Shown: positions 1-9,953 of the stretch, piece after piece
How the letters are laid out: the number at the start of each line of letters is the position of its first letter
How positions within the stretch are numbered: position 1 is the stretch's first letter
Source: Sphingopyxis sp. USTB-05
GTDB taxonomy: Bacteria > Pseudomonadota > Alphaproteobacteria > Sphingomonadales > Sphingomonadaceae
Reading direction: 5' to 3'
Assembly (NCBI RefSeq): GCF_023822045.1
Contig: NZ_CP084712.1
Coordinates: forward strand, 3,655,001 to 3,719,000
DNA: 64,000 nucleotides
Notes under the pieces: generated by a model
The model's database searches: none
What the model was told of the DNA's origin: nothing
Seen by the model: only the letters and a program-made list of their open reading frames with translations
Made by a program: the position numbers and the translations under genes

Positions 1-41
1 GCGCGCTGCCACCGGCCTGAAGCCAAACAGGCGCGGGCGAA

Positions 42-1628
42 TCAGTCGCCCTTCAATTTCTGACGGAAGGTCTGGATCAGGCTGTCGTTCGCGGGAACGC
101 GCACGCGCCAGACCCAACTGCTGCCGCGACGCTCCCATCCTTCGGGGGTCGGATCGAGTGCGAAAGGGATCAGCATCTCTACCTCGGCATCGAACGGCCG
201 AGCGTTCGTGAGCGTGACCTGCCAAAGCTTGTAATCAGCATTCGGGTCCGGCTGAACCGCGACCTTATATTGGACGGCGGGGCTGGACCCGATGTCGTAG
301 TCGACGCGTTCGTTCTTCGCCTTGTCGCCGATCGCCGCCTCGCCGACGAGCAGGCGGCGGTCACCGATGGTTTCGAACACCGTCGCCATGCCGGCCGGAA
401 GCGCAAGACCGAGCCCATCCGATTCGCGGTTCTGTGCACGCAATCGCATCATCAGCGGCTGCGGCCGACCGTCACCATAATTGTATAGCGTCGCCGCATA
501 GAGCTGCTCGACCGCAACCTTGTCTTTCGCCAGCAGCGCCACCTGCTTCTGCCCCTTCGCCGACACATCGACGCGAAACGGGATGCGATAGAATTTGAGG
601 TCGCCCAGATCCTCCGCCGGAGGTGGCGGCGGCGCGGGCGGCGGCGGCGGTGGTGGAGGCGGCGGAGCCATCGCCATCGCGCGGCGGTCGCGGCGGCTCG
701 CAGTCACGACGACTTCCTCCGCTGCGATCCCGTCAAAATTCTGCTCGACTTCGATGATCGGCGGCAGTTCCCAAAGCGGGTGCGTGCTCGTGATATCCAT
801 CGGCCAGCATTTGAGGACGAGCGATCCCGGCGTACTGCGCGGCAGGGGTGGGCTGTACATCTTGTTCAGCCGTCCCGCGATCACATTGAGCTGGGCACCC
901 GGAAAGCTCGTCACCCCGCCATTCGCGACGGTGATCCAGCCGGTCAGGCCCAGCGTCTTTCCGTCGGTGCCACGGTCAGCGACATAGTTGGCGGCCCAAT
1001 CGAACCCCTCGGCGAGATAGAGCAATTGCACCTTCATGGTGCGAGCCGCCTTGCTCTCGACCACCACCGACAAGGTCGGCTTGGCCGAGAGGTCTTTCGG
1101 CACGCGCGAATAGAGCATCCGTTCGGGCAAACCCGAGCAGGCAAGCGCCTCCACCCCTGCCGCGGTCTGAACAATCACCCCGCCATTGGGGCCCGACTGA
1201 ATCACTGTCTCCTGTTCGACCACCTTTCCGGTCGCAAGGCTGGTGCGCCGCAGGGTGACGCTACGCTTCAGATAGGCATCGACGAGACCCGCGGGTGACA
1301 GCAACCGCGCGTCGCGATTCTTTTCGATGACGCCGTCGGGCAGTCCGCTCACTACCGCGGTTTCGGGAAGCAATCCTTCGGCCACGCCTTCGAAGCGCAG
1401 CACCGAGTTTCCTGCGGGTAAGGTGACGGTGCGCGTTTCTGTGATGAAGGCGAAACCCTGCGGCCAGTTCGGATCAATCGCGCCGCTGCCGCGTCCCGGG
1501 GCGCGATAGACGGTGACCGCGCTATCGTCGATTTTCGCCGACACGACCACCGGCGCCGAAGCCTGGGCAAACACGGGCGTCGGCGCGAGCAGAGCCGCGA
1601 CCCACAGCAGCAGCGGCCAGGCCCGCAT
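42..1628 (-). CDS. Secreted DUF4139 domain protein (downstream paralogue)
   Basis: A 528-residue protein with a clear Sec signal peptide (MRAWPLLLWVAALLAPTPVFAQA). The N-terminal beta-rich region ('TVTLPAGNSVLRFEGVAEG', then 'LPETAVVSG') and the 'WAANYVADRG' stretch match the DUF4139/mucoidy-inhibitor-like family, whose biochemical role is not established. A proline run of about 20 residues (encoded around 600-670) interrupts the domain near residue 320 and is probably a flexible linker. The ATG lies 10 bases after the stop of a paralogous gene, so the two are almost certainly cotranscribed and look like an old tandem duplication. The family call is fairly sure. An envelope or periplasmic location is inferred from the signal peptide; function is unknown. 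Confidence 0.8.
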   Translation of the reverse strand: MRAWPLLLWVAALLAPTPVFAQASAPVVVSAKIDDSAVTVYRAPGRGSGAIDPNWPQGFAFITETRTVTLPAGNSVLRFEGVAEGLLPETAVVSGLPDGVIEKNRDARLLSPAGLVDAYLKRSVTLRRTSLATGKVVEQETVIQSGPNGGVIVQTAAGVEALACSGLPERMLYSRVPKDLSAKPTLSVVVESKAARTMKVQLLYLAEGFDWAANYVADRGTDGKTLGLTGWITVANGGVTSFPGAQLNVIAGRLNKMYSPPLPRSTPGSLVLKCWPMDITSTHPLWELPPIIEVEQNFDGIAAEEVVVTASRRDRRAMAMAPPPPPPPPPPAPPPPPAEDLGDLKFYRIPFRVDVSAKGQKQVALLAKDKVAVEQLYAATLYNYGDGRPQPLMMRLRAQNRESDGLGLALPAGMATVFETIGDRRLLVGEAAIGDKAKNERVDYDIGSSPAVQYKVAVQPDPNADYKLWQVTLTNARPFDAEVEMLIPFALDPTPEGWERRGSSWVWRVRVPANDSLIQTFRQKLKGD

Positions 1629-1638
1629 CGCGCAGATA

Positions 1639-3024
1639 TCAGTAACGCGAATCGAATGTGACGGTCAGGTCGACCTTGCCGTTGGCTGGCACGGGCACCT
1701 GCCATTCCATGCGGTCGGCCGAAATACGCTCGCCCTTCAGGCTTTCGTCGCTAATCCGGACGTCACCATAAAGCCCATCCTGCGCGAGGAGCACCGTCAC
1801 CGGCGCCGACCGTGCATTGCTGACCGTATATTTCATTTTGGTCACCCAGCGCGAATCACCCTTGCGCGTGCGCGACACGACGGTCGGCTGGACTTTCACA
1901 TCGAACGCGTCGCCGGTGCGCAACGACATCGCCGATCCCATTGGGGTATGGTCGATGCGATTCTCGCCGATAAACTGCGGATCGCCGCGCGCGTCACGCA
2001 TATAGACGCGAATCGTCCCCGCCGGCAGCTGGTCGCCTAGACCGCCCTGCCGCGAGGTCGAGAAACGCAGCACACTCGCGGTGCTGACAGGCTCGTTGTT
2101 GCTGCCGAGCCAGCGATTGACATATTCATAGGTCGATCGCGCTGGTGCGCCCTTCACGTCGAGGAAGCTCACTTGCTTCTGCTGCGCGTTGGCGATCGTC
2201 GTGCGCTGGGCGAGCGGATAGAGATAATAGTCGCCGAGCCGCTCGCGATCATTCGATTCGGTCCCGGCCGAATCCATCGCACCCGACATCTGGCGGAAGC
2301 CGCCACCCCCGCCGGGATTGCCCGCGACAAGCAAGGTGCGCGCATTATTGAATGTCGTGCCGGTGCTGTTCGTCAGCGTCACCCAACCCTGAATATCCAT
2401 CGCGCCCTTTGCGGCATCGAACAGCGCGACATAGTCGGCGGTCCAACCAAGGTTCGGGGTGAGATAGGAAAGCCGCGCCGGTACGGTGCCGGCATTGGCG
2501 GCATCGACCGTCACCGACAGCGTCGGCCGCGCACGCAGATTCGGCGGCAGCCGGTCGAACACCGCGCGTACCGGCAGGCCGTCATCGCGCAGTACCTCGA
2601 TCCGCTCGCCGATCTGGAGAACGATGCCCCCGTTCGCCGCCAGCACCTTCGCGCGCTCGGTGCGTTCGGCACCAGTCGCTGGGTTGGTTCGAACGAGCGT
2701 GATCGACTGGCCGACCGCCTTGTCCATCAGCTTGTCGGGGGTAAGCAGGTCGAAATCGAAATTCTGTTCGACGATGCCGATGCCGGGGCCGGAGAGCGTG
2801 ACCGTCTCGGGACGGATGCGCGCCGATACGTCGGGGAACTCGATGCGGTTGCGGCCGGCGGCGACACTCAGCTGACGGTCGTCCTGCACCAGCGACTGGC
2901 CGTTATTATATATGGTGACCGCGACATCGCCCTGCGCGTTACCGGTCGCGGCATCCTGCGCGAGAGCCGGAAGCGCCGATCCGCCGACGGCCAGCGGAAG
3001 ACAGGCCATTGCCAAGATGCGCAT
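1639..3024 (-). CDS. Secreted DUF4139 domain protein (upstream paralogue)
   Basis: A 461-residue protein beginning MRILAMACLPLAVGGSALPA, a Sec signal peptide. It shares the order of motifs of the following gene: an early 'VAAGRNRIEFPDVSARIRPE' segment, 'ARPTLSVTVDAANAG', then 'LGWTADYVALFD', which supports a DUF4139 paralogue. It lacks the proline run of its partner and ends in a beta-rich domain ('NGKVDLTVTFDSRY'). It is the first gene of a two-gene minus-strand unit. Its ATG directly follows the T-run of a strong hairpin, and the GGGGAGG that would serve as SD is the 3' arm of that hairpin. Family placement is good; function is unknown. Confidence 0.8.
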   Translation of the reverse strand: MRILAMACLPLAVGGSALPALAQDAATGNAQGDVAVTIYNNGQSLVQDDRQLSVAAGRNRIEFPDVSARIRPETVTLSGPGIGIVEQNFDFDLLTPDKLMDKAVGQSITLVRTNPATGAERTERAKVLAANGGIVLQIGERIEVLRDDGLPVRAVFDRLPPNLRARPTLSVTVDAANAGTVPARLSYLTPNLGWTADYVALFDAAKGAMDIQGWVTLTNSTGTTFNNARTLLVAGNPGGGGGFRQMSGAMDSAGTESNDRERLGDYYLYPLAQRTTIANAQQKQVSFLDVKGAPARSTYEYVNRWLGSNNEPVSTASVLRFSTSRQGGLGDQLPAGTIRVYMRDARGDPQFIGENRIDHTPMGSAMSLRTGDAFDVKVQPTVVSRTRKGDSRWVTKMKYTVSNARSAPVTVLLAQDGLYGDVRISDESLKGERISADRMEWQVPVPANGKVDLTVTFDSRY

Positions 3025-3058
3025 AAAAAACCTCCCCGCGAGTAATCCCGCGGGGAGG
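3025..3058 (-). terminator. Rho-independent terminator that also carries the next gene's SD
   Basis: A perfect 10-bp stem (3031-3040 with 3049-3058, loop 3041-3048) is followed on the minus strand by six T residues (3025-3030). It lies 43 bases past the DUF4167 stop and is a textbook intrinsic terminator for that gene. The 3' arm contains GGGGAGG six bases before the ATG of the DUF4139 gene, so one element seems to serve as terminator and ribosome binding site. Confidence 0.85.
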
Positions 3059-3100
3059 CTATGTCATGCGAATCGGAAAAACCAGCGTGAAATCGCCAGC

Positions 3101-3979
3101 TTATTCGGCGGCTTCGACGTCCGAGTTCCGGGCAGCGAGCGTGCGGCGCGTACGGCGCGGCTTGGCGGCGGGCGCTTCGACCTCGACTTCAGCTTCGCTT
3201 TCGGCGGCGCGTTCGGGACGACCGATCGCGGGCGGCAACACTGCGGTGTCGATCCCCGCATTGCCATTGTCGGCGTTGTCGTCCTGACGCGGACGGCGGG
3301 CCGGGCGACGCGCCGGACGCGGAGCCGGCTCCTGCTCGGCCGCCTCTTCGCGCGCGGGCGCTTCGTTGCGATCATTGCGTTCGTCGCGCACTTCTTCGTC
3401 GTCGCGAACCCGCGCCGGGCGGCTGCGCGACTGCTGGCGGTTGCCGCGATTGTCATCGTCGCGGTCGCCGCGCGGTTCGCGATTGCCGCGGTTCTCGCGA
3501 TTGTTGTCGCGCTGGCCGCGGTCGTTGCGTTCGCCGCGATCGCTGCGCTCGCCGCCGCGGTCATCGCCATTATCGGAGTCGTCGCGGCCATTGTCGGCTT
3601 CGAAATCGGTATCGTCGTGGCCGTCGAAATCCTCGACGCCGCGAATTTCGCGACCGCGGTCGTTGCTGCGTTCTTGGCCGTTCGCCGCAGCCTTTTCTTC
3701 CTGCCGGGCACGGAAGTCGCTCACGACGCGGAAATAATGGTCGGCGAACTGCAGATAATATTCGGTCTGGACCCGGTCGCCGGCAAGCTGCGCGTCGCGC
3801 GCGAGATTGCGGTATTTCTCGATCATCTGGGCGCCGTTGCCGCGCGCCCGGCTGTCGATGCGGTTGGCCTGGTCGACCCCACCACGACCGCCCGACTGCG
3901 AGCGGTTGTTGTTGTTGCTGTTATTGTTGCGGCCGCGACGGCGACCGCTCTGGCGGTTGTTCATGTTCAACTGAGACAT
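3101..3979 (-). CDS. DUF4167 domain protein, Arg/Asp-rich
   Basis: A 292-residue protein. Residues about 40-95 contain the conserved DUF4167 core ('NAQMIEKYRNLARDAQLAGD'-like helix, then 'QTEYYLQFADHYFRVVSDF'), a short helical domain widespread in alphaproteobacteria, often close to prmC/prfA as here. The N-terminus is Asn/Arg/Gly-rich and the remaining two thirds is a low-complexity stretch rich in Arg, Asp, Asn and Glu, with an Ala/Glu/Arg tail. This composition suggests an RNA- or ribosome-associated disordered protein, but that is inference. ATG at 3979 has a poorly spaced AGG; the ATG at 3964 (MNNRQSGRRRG) is a reasonable alternative. It follows prmC with a gap of about 235 bases and ends in a strong terminator. 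Confidence 0.8.
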   Translation of the reverse strand: MSQLNMNNRQSGRRRGRNNNSNNNNRSQSGGRGGVDQANRIDSRARGNGAQMIEKYRNLARDAQLAGDRVQTEYYLQFADHYFRVVSDFRARQEEKAAANGQERSNDRGREIRGVEDFDGHDDTDFEADNGRDDSDNGDDRGGERSDRGERNDRGQRDNNRENRGNREPRGDRDDDNRGNRQQSRSRPARVRDDEEVRDERNDRNEAPAREEAAEQEPAPRPARRPARRPRQDDNADNGNAGIDTAVLPPAIGRPERAAESEAEVEVEAPAAKPRRTRRTLAARNSDVEAAE

Positions 3980-4214
3980 CCTGATAAGCTAATAAGCTAC
4001 GCCAACCCCTTTTGGCCGACCGCGCCGTTGCGCGTCGTGCCCGCGCTTCTCACGCGGTTCTTGCCCTTCTACCGCTTGCGCCGGGCCCTTGGCCCCGCAC
4101 CAGCATCGTAAGTGGGAAGCAGACCAGTCGGACCAATCAAGGTACCCGTACCGGGTCTGTAAGCCGCCCCTATCGTGCTTTGCGGCGGAAACCAAGTAAA
4201 TTCTTGCGCGGGGG

Positions 4215-5039
4215 TCAGGCGCGGGTCAGCAAAAGCGCCCTGTCGCGGCCGCCCAGATCCTGTCTGCAGGCAACCGAAAACCCCGCCGCTTCGGCGAGCT
4301 TCCGAACCAACATATGCTGCGTGTGCCCGATTTCAAGAACCGCGAGCCCGCCGGGCGCCAATATCCGGGGCAAATCGGGGATGACCCGCCGATAATCGTC
4401 GAGCCCGTCGGCGCCGGCGAACAGCGCGCCCGCAGGCTCATGCGCCACAACGTCAGGCATCAATTGTTCAGAATCGGCAATATAGGGCGGATTGCAGAGG
4501 ATCAGGTCGAACGCGCCGCTGATCCCTTTGGCCCAGTCCCCGTGTATCAATTCGGTACGATCGTTCATCGCAAGCGCGGAAGCATTTTCGCCGGCGTAGC
4601 CCAGCGCCACTTCGCTGGCATCGATACCGACGCCGCGCGCCGCGGGCCACTCGCTCATCGCCGCATATAGAAGCGTTCCGGGCCCGGTCCCGAGATCGAG
4701 AATATGGCTGGGGCCCGTGCCGCCAAAATGACGGACCGCCGCCTCGATAAGCGTCTCGCTGTCAGGCCGCGGAATCAGCACGCCCGGGCCGACTTGCAGC
4801 CGGATCGTCCAGAAATCGCGGTAGCCGAGGATATAGGCAACGGGCTCATGGGCCATGCGGCGGGCGATCAACGCGCCGAAATCCGCCGGGACATCGTAAC
4901 GCTCAGGATCGAGCAGCAGCGCCGGCCGTTCGACGCCCAGCGCGTGCGCCATCAGCAATTCGGCATCGAGCCGCGACGTATCGGATACCGCCGCCAGCCG
5001 CGCTGCCGCCTCGCGCAGCGCGGCGCCGACGTCAGTCAC
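4215..5039 (-). CDS. prmC: Release factor glutamine methyltransferase
   Basis: PrmC N5-methylates the glutamine of the GGQ motif in release factors RF1/RF2 using S-adenosylmethionine. The 274-residue length is typical. An N-terminal helical domain is followed by a Rossmann methyltransferase with '[16 protein letters not shown]' (SAM binding) and the diagnostic NPPY in '[15 protein letters not shown]'. The start is GTG at 5039, which overlaps the last eight bases of prfA, so translation is probably coupled to that of its own substrate RF1. It is the last gene of the hisS-prfA-prmC run. Confidence 0.95.
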   Translation of the reverse strand: MTDVGAALREAAARLAAVSDTSRLDAELLMAHALGVERPALLLDPERYDVPADFGALIARRMAHEPVAYILGYRDFWTIRLQVGPGVLIPRPDSETLIEAAVRHFGGTGPSHILDLGTGPGTLLYAAMSEWPAARGVGIDASEVALGYAGENASALAMNDRTELIHGDWAKGISGAFDLILCNPPYIADSEQLMPDVVAHEPAGALFAGADGLDDYRRVIPDLPRILAPGGLAVLEIGHTQHMLVRKLAEAAGFSVACRQDLGGRDRALLLTRA

Positions 5040-6099
5040 TCAGCCCCGCAAGCCGCTGCGCCTGATCCTCGGCGATCAGCGCGTCGATCAACTCGTCCAT
5101 CGCGCCTTCGATGATTTCGGGCAGGCGGTGGAGCGTCAGATTGATGCGGTGGTCGGTCACGCGGCCCTGCGGAAAATTATAGGTGCGGATGCGTTCGGAG
5201 CGGTCGCCCGACCCGACCATCGACTTGCGTGCCGACGCTTCGGCGCTGTGGATCTTCTCGCGCTCAAGGTCATAAAGCCGCGCGCGCAGCACCTGCATCG
5301 CCTTTGCACGATTCTTGTGCTGGCTGCGCTGGTCCTGCTGAATCACGACGAGGCCGGTCGGGATATGTGTGATGCGGATCGCCGAATCGGTCGTGTTGAC
5401 GTGTTGCCCACCCGCTCCGCTCGCGCGGTAAATGTCGATCTTGAGGTCGCTGTCGTTGATCGCGACGTCGACCTCTTCAGCCTCAGGCAACACCGCGACG
5501 GTCGCGGCGCTGGTGTGGATGCGGCCCTGGCTTTCGGTCGCGGGAACGCGCTGCACGCGATGGACGCCGCTTTCGAACTTCAATTTGGCGAAGACGCCCT
5601 GCCCCGTCACCGACGCGACGACTTCCTTATATCCGCCGACCTCTGCCTCGTTTGCCGAGATGACTTCGACCTTCCAGCCCTGTCCGTCGGCATAACGGCT
5701 GTACATGCGCAGCAAATCGCCCGCGAACAACGCCGCCTCGTCACCGCCGGTCCCGGCGCGGATTTCGAGCATGGCGGCGCGTTCGTCGGCCACATCCTTG
5801 GGCAGCAGCTTGATTGCCAGATCATGCTCGGCAGCGGGCAGAGCTGCCTCGATCGCGTCGATCTCCTCCGCCGCCATTGCCTTCATCTCGGGATCGGCAA
5901 GCATTTCGTTCAGCGAGGCGAGCTCACCGCGCAGGCGCACAACCTCGGCCGCCGCCTTGGCAACGGGTTCGAGTTCGGCGAACTCCTTCGACGCGGCAAC
6001 AAAATCGGCAGGCGCCATGTCGCCCGTCGCCATGCGCGCCTGCAGCGCAGCGTGGCGTTCGATGATGGCGTCGATCTGTCTTTCGGAAACATTAGCCAT
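5032..6099 (-). CDS. prfA: Peptide chain release factor 1
   Basis: RF1 reads UAA/UAG stop codons and triggers peptide release. The 355-residue protein has the expected '[20 protein letters not shown]' segment with the catalytic GGQ, and the stop-codon-recognition tripeptide PAT in '[12 protein letters not shown]' that separates RF1 from RF2. Its ATG shares one base with the hisS stop codon (TGATG), and its 3' end overlaps prmC by 8 bases. This makes a tightly coupled translation operon. Confidence 0.97.
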   Translation of the reverse strand: MANVSERQIDAIIERHAALQARMATGDMAPADFVAASKEFAELEPVAKAAAEVVRLRGELASLNEMLADPEMKAMAAEEIDAIEAALPAAEHDLAIKLLPKDVADERAAMLEIRAGTGGDEAALFAGDLLRMYSRYADGQGWKVEVISANEAEVGGYKEVVASVTGQGVFAKLKFESGVHRVQRVPATESQGRIHTSAATVAVLPEAEEVDVAINDSDLKIDIYRASGAGGQHVNTTDSAIRITHIPTGLVVIQQDQRSQHKNRAKAMQVLRARLYDLEREKIHSAEASARKSMVGSGDRSERIRTYNFPQGRVTDHRINLTLHRLPEIIEGAMDELIDALIAEDQAQRLAGLSD

Positions 6100-7346
6100 C
6101 AGATTGCGCGGACGACCGCCTCAACCTGCTTTGCGCGGTCGCTGTCGCCGCGAACATTGATGTGCGCCGCACCATCGCGCGTGCCGACCGAAATCAGCGC
6201 ATGCGCGGGAATTTTCGCGGCCTTGTCGAACCGTTTGCGCGGCGAACCGCTGGCGACGATTTCGGTCGCAAAGCCGCCATTGCGCAGCGCCGCCAGCGCC
6301 GTCATCGCCAGCGCGAGCCTGTCATCGTCCTCGACCGCGATCACCGCGTCGAGGCGATTGTCGATCACATCGTCGGCGAGCAGCATCGCGAGCCGTTCGA
6401 TCCCGCCGGCCCAGCCGACCGCGGGGGTCGGCGGTCCGCCGAGCGTTTCGATCAGCCCGTCATAGCGCCCGCCCCCGATCACCGTGCCCTGCGCGCCGAG
6501 CCGGTCGGTGACGAATTCAAACGCGGTGTGGCGATAATAATCGAGCCCGCGCACGAGCCGCGCGTTGCGTTCCCATGCGACGCCCGCGGCATCGAGCCCG
6601 GCGGTGACGGCGCCGAAGAAATCCTGCGCTTCGCTCGTCAGATAGGCGTCGATGTCGGGCGCGCTGTCGGCGAGCGGGCGGTCCTTTGGATCCTTGCTGT
6701 CGAGAATGCGCAGCGGATTTTTGTCGAGCCGCGCGAGGCTGTCTTCCGACAGATCACCGCGATGCGCTTCGAAATGATCGACCAGCGCCGCGCGCCAGGC
6801 ATCGCGGCTTGCGACATCGCCCAGCGTATTGAGTGTCAGCGTCACGCCTTCGGATATGCCCAGTTCCTTCAGGAGCTGGTCGGCGAACACCAGCAACTCG
6901 GCATCGGCGAGCGGGCTGTCGCTGCCGATCATCTCGGCATCGAGCTGGTGAAACTGACGATAGCGACCCTTTTGCGGGCGCTCATAACGGAACAGCGGGC
7001 CGTGTGTTGCCACTTTCAGCGGTGCGAATTGCTGCCAGCCGTTCGTCACATATGCCCGCGCAATGCCTGCGGTAAATTCGGGACGCAGCGTGATCGACTC
7101 GCCGCCACGATCCTCGAACGAATACATTTCCTTCGATACGACATCGGTGGTTTCACCGAGCGAGCGCGCGAACACGGCAGTCGGCTCGATCACCGGCACC
7201 TCGACCCGCTTGAAGCCATAGAGGCGGCGCACCCGTTCGAAGGTATCGACGACATGCGCGAACCGGTCGGCGAAATCGCCAAGCATGTCCTGGGTGCCCC
7301 GCACAGCTTGCGGGGTCGGATTTTTCGCGCTTTTGTCCTTGCTCAT
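6099..7346 (-). CDS. hisS: Histidyl-tRNA synthetase
   Basis: A class II aminoacyl-tRNA synthetase charging tRNA-His. The 415-residue protein shows motif 2 ('[20 protein letters not shown]'), the histidine-binding '[17 protein letters not shown]' (HisA box) and motif 3 ('[14 protein letters not shown]'), then a C-terminal anticodon-binding domain. The open frame extends 46 codons further upstream, but that extension has no conserved sequence; the ATG at 7346 ([20 protein letters not shown]) gives the expected family N-terminus. First gene of the minus-strand operon with prfA and prmC, divergent from the M61 peptidase. Confidence 0.95.
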   Translation of the reverse strand: MSKDKSAKNPTPQAVRGTQDMLGDFADRFAHVVDTFERVRRLYGFKRVEVPVIEPTAVFARSLGETTDVVSKEMYSFEDRGGESITLRPEFTAGIARAYVTNGWQQFAPLKVATHGPLFRYERPQKGRYRQFHQLDAEMIGSDSPLADAELLVFADQLLKELGISEGVTLTLNTLGDVASRDAWRAALVDHFEAHRGDLSEDSLARLDKNPLRILDSKDPKDRPLADSAPDIDAYLTSEAQDFFGAVTAGLDAAGVAWERNARLVRGLDYYRHTAFEFVTDRLGAQGTVIGGGRYDGLIETLGGPPTPAVGWAGGIERLAMLLADDVIDNRLDAVIAVEDDDRLALAMTALAALRNGGFATEIVASGSPRKRFDKAAKIPAHALISVGTRDGAAHINVRGDSDRAKQVEAVVRAI

Positions 7347-7441
7347 GGGCGGCGCATCTAATGGTTTTTCGTCGAAAGGCAAAGTGCGCTTGCAGAGCCG
7401 TCGCTGGACCTCGCCCGCGTTTCGCGGCAGAGGTGCTGCCC

Positions 7442-9376
7442 ATGAAAAAAGCACTGTTCGTCGCAGCGGCGGTCGTCGCCGCACCCGCCGCCGTTTCCCC
7501 CGCCATCGCCCAGGACGGCAACAGCCGGCCCCAGCCGGTCGTCCAGCCGCTGACGATCCCGCTGCCCGCCGACAAACCCTATCCGGGCACGATGCAGCTT
7601 AAGGTCGACGCGAGCGATTATGCGCGCGGCATCTTTCATGTGCGCCAGACGATCCCGGTGGCGAAGGCGGGCAAGCTGACCCTGCTCTATCCCGAATGGT
7701 TGCCCGGCAAGCACGCCCCGCGCGGCGCGATCGCCGAGATGGCAGGCTTCAAGCCGAGTGCCGGGGGCAAGCCGCTGGCCTGGACGCGCCAGCCGACCGA
7801 CGTCTACGCCTTCGACATCGACGTGCCCGCGGGCGTAAAGAGCGTCGACGTCGCCTTTGACTTCCTGTCCCCGACGCGAACGAGCGAAGGCCGGGTGGTC
7901 GTCACCCCCGCGATGATGAACCTGCAATGGGAACAGGTCAGCCTGTACCCCGCGGGCTATTTCACCCGCGGGATTCCCGTGCAGCTCGAAGTCACCCTGC
8001 CTGACGGCTGGACCGGTGCGGCGGCGCTCGACGGGGTCAAGGTTTCGGGCAATCGCTACAGCTTCGCTCCGACCAATTACGAGGTACTCGTCGACAGCCC
8101 GATGTTTGCCGGAAAATATTTCCGCAAATGGGACCTCGGTAACAAGGTGACGCTGAACGTCGTCGCTGATGAGGCCAAATATCTTGATGCGAGCCCCGAC
8201 CATATCGCGCGCCACGCGGCATTGGTGTCGGAAGCCGTCGCGCTGTTCGGCGTCCGCCATTTCGATCGCTATGAATTCCTGCTCGCGCTCACCGACGAAC
8301 TCGGCGGCATCGGGCTTGAACATCATCGCAGCAGCGAGAACAGCCGCAACGTCGACTATTTCACCAAATGGAACGACAATGACAGCGAGCGCGGGCTCCT
8401 CCCCCACGAACTCACTCATAGCTGGAACGGCAAATATCGCCGCCCCGACAAGATGTGGACCCCCGACTTCCGTACCCCGATGCAGGACAATCTGTTGTGG
8501 GTTTACGAAGGCCAGACGAGCTTTTGGGATCTCGTTCTCGCCGGCCGTTCGGGGATGCAGTCCAAGGAGATGATCCTCGCCGAATGGGCGACGAATGCTG
8601 GCAATTACAGCGCCCAGCCGGGGCGCCAGTGGCGCTCGGTCGAAGACACGACGCTCGACCCGATCATCGCGGCGCGCAAACCCAAGCCCTTTGCCAGTTG
8701 GTCGCGGAGCGAGGATTATTACAACGAAGGGTCGCTGATGTGGCTCGACGCCGACATGCTGATCCGCCAGGCGACGAACAACGCCAAAAGCCTGGACGAT
8801 TTCGCACGCGCCTTTTTCGGCGGGCGCGAGGGCGATTGGGGGCAGGACACCTATGATTTCGACGATGTCGTCGCGGCGCTGAACGCCGTCCATCCCTATG
8901 ATTGGGCGAGCTTCCTGCGCCAACGCATGCAGGAAAGCGGCCAGCCCGCGCCGGTTGGAGGGATCGAGCGCGCGGGATACCGCCTCGTTTGGCGCGACGC
9001 GCCCAACGCCTATGATCGTGACCGCATGGCGCAGGCAAAGAATGCCGACCTCACCCATTCGCTGGGCATGACGATCGACAAGGACGGCGTCGCGACCGGC
9101 ATTTTGTGGGACGGCCCGGCGTTCAAGGCCGACATCGTCAATGGCGCCAAGATCATCGCCGTCGACGGCCTGAGCTATAGTCGCGAGCGGATCGAAACGG
9201 CGATTCGCGCGGCTGCCGACGGCAAGACGCCGGTGCGGCTGCTTGTCGAGCGCAGCGGACGCTATCGCAATGTCGATATCGACTATCATGATGGGCTGCG
9301 CTGGCCGCATCTCGAAAAAGTCGGGAGTGGCCCCGACTGGTTCGATCCGCTATTGGCGCCGCGCCGCCGACTGTAA
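7442..9376 (+). CDS. M61 family glycyl aminopeptidase-type metallopeptidase, secreted
   Basis: A 644-residue protein with signal peptide ([20 protein letters not shown]...AQD). The zinc-binding HELTH motif is at about residues 322-326 ('[17 protein letters not shown]') in an M61-type catalytic domain with the upstream '[14 protein letters not shown]' segment. A PDZ domain typical of M61 peptidases follows near the C-terminus ('[20 protein letters not shown]'). The frame is open for 27 codons upstream, but ATG 7442 begins the signal peptide and has GAGGTG about seven bases before it. Probably periplasmic. It is followed after 40 bases by ppa and may be cotranscribed with it. The family is known for removal of N-terminal Gly/Ala residues; the exact substrate cannot be read from sequence. 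Confidence 0.92.
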   Translation: MKKALFVAAAVVAAPAAVSPAIAQDGNSRPQPVVQPLTIPLPADKPYPGTMQLKVDASDYARGIFHVRQTIPVAKAGKLTLLYPEWLPGKHAPRGAIAEMAGFKPSAGGKPLAWTRQPTDVYAFDIDVPAGVKSVDVAFDFLSPTRTSEGRVVVTPAMMNLQWEQVSLYPAGYFTRGIPVQLEVTLPDGWTGAAALDGVKVSGNRYSFAPTNYEVLVDSPMFAGKYFRKWDLGNKVTLNVVADEAKYLDASPDHIARHAALVSEAVALFGVRHFDRYEFLLALTDELGGIGLEHHRSSENSRNVDYFTKWNDNDSERGLLPHELTHSWNGKYRRPDKMWTPDFRTPMQDNLLWVYEGQTSFWDLVLAGRSGMQSKEMILAEWATNAGNYSAQPGRQWRSVEDTTLDPIIAARKPKPFASWSRSEDYYNEGSLMWLDADMLIRQATNNAKSLDDFARAFFGGREGDWGQDTYDFDDVVAALNAVHPYDWASFLRQRMQESGQPAPVGGIERAGYRLVWRDAPNAYDRDRMAQAKNADLTHSLGMTIDKDGVATGILWDGPAFKADIVNGAKIIAVDGLSYSRERIETAIRAAADGKTPVRLLVERSGRYRNVDIDYHDGLRWPHLEKVGSGPDWFDPLLAPRRRL

Positions 9377-9416
9377 AAGATTCGGCGGAGAACAGAACAA
9401 AGGACTGACTTCTCCC

Positions 9417-9953
9417 ATGCGCATCGACCTGATTCCCGCCGGCGACAGCCCGCCCGACAGCCTCAACGTCCTGATCGAAGTTCCGATCGGCGGCGAGCCG
9501 GTGAAATATGAATTCGACAAGGCGAGCGGCGCATTGTTCGTCGACCGCTTCCTGCACACGCCGATGCGTTACCCCGCCAATTACGGCTTCGTGCCCCACA
9601 CGCTGGGCGAAGACGGCGATCCGCTCGATGCGCTGGTTGTCGCGCGTTCACCGATCGTCGCAGGCGCGGTCGTGAAATGCCGCCCGATCGGCGTGCTGCT
9701 GATGGAAGACGATGCCGGCGGCGACGAAAAGCTGCTGTGCGTCCCCGTCAACAAGACCTTTCCCTATTACGCCGATGTCGCGAGCTACACCGACATGCCG
9801 CCGATCGTGCTCCAGCAGATCGAGCATTTCTTCACCCACTATAAGGATCTCGAACCCGGCAAATGGGCGAAGCTCAACGGCTGGGGCGATGTGAACGAAG
9901 CGAAGCGCATCATCGTCGAATGCATCGAGCGCGCAAAGAAGACCGGTTTCTAA
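9417..9953 (+). CDS. ppa: Inorganic pyrophosphatase (family I)
   Basis: Hydrolyses pyrophosphate to drive biosynthetic reactions in the cytoplasm. The 178-residue length, 'VPIGGEPVKYEFDK', 'RYPANYGFVPHTLGEDGDPLDALV' region and 'DVASYTDMPPIVLQQIEHFF' match soluble Mg-dependent family I enzymes; the catalytic Asp cluster lies in the GEDGDPLD segment. The ATG at 9417 was chosen over an upstream open frame because MRIDLIPAG is the normal N-terminus; AAAGGA precedes it. The stop codon overlaps the converging MscS gene by four bases. Confidence 0.96.
   Translation: MRIDLIPAGDSPPDSLNVLIEVPIGGEPVKYEFDKASGALFVDRFLHTPMRYPANYGFVPHTLGEDGDPLDALVVARSPIVAGAVVKCRPIGVLLMEDDAGGDEKLLCVPVNKTFPYYADVASYTDMPPIVLQQIEHFFTHYKDLEPGKWAKLNGWGDVNEAKRIIVECIERAKKTGF

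Noticed and set aside
7358..9310. A 650-codon minus-strand frame opposite the M61 peptidase
   Set aside because: The M61 frame has a signal peptide, HELTH and PDZ segments; the opposing frame has none.
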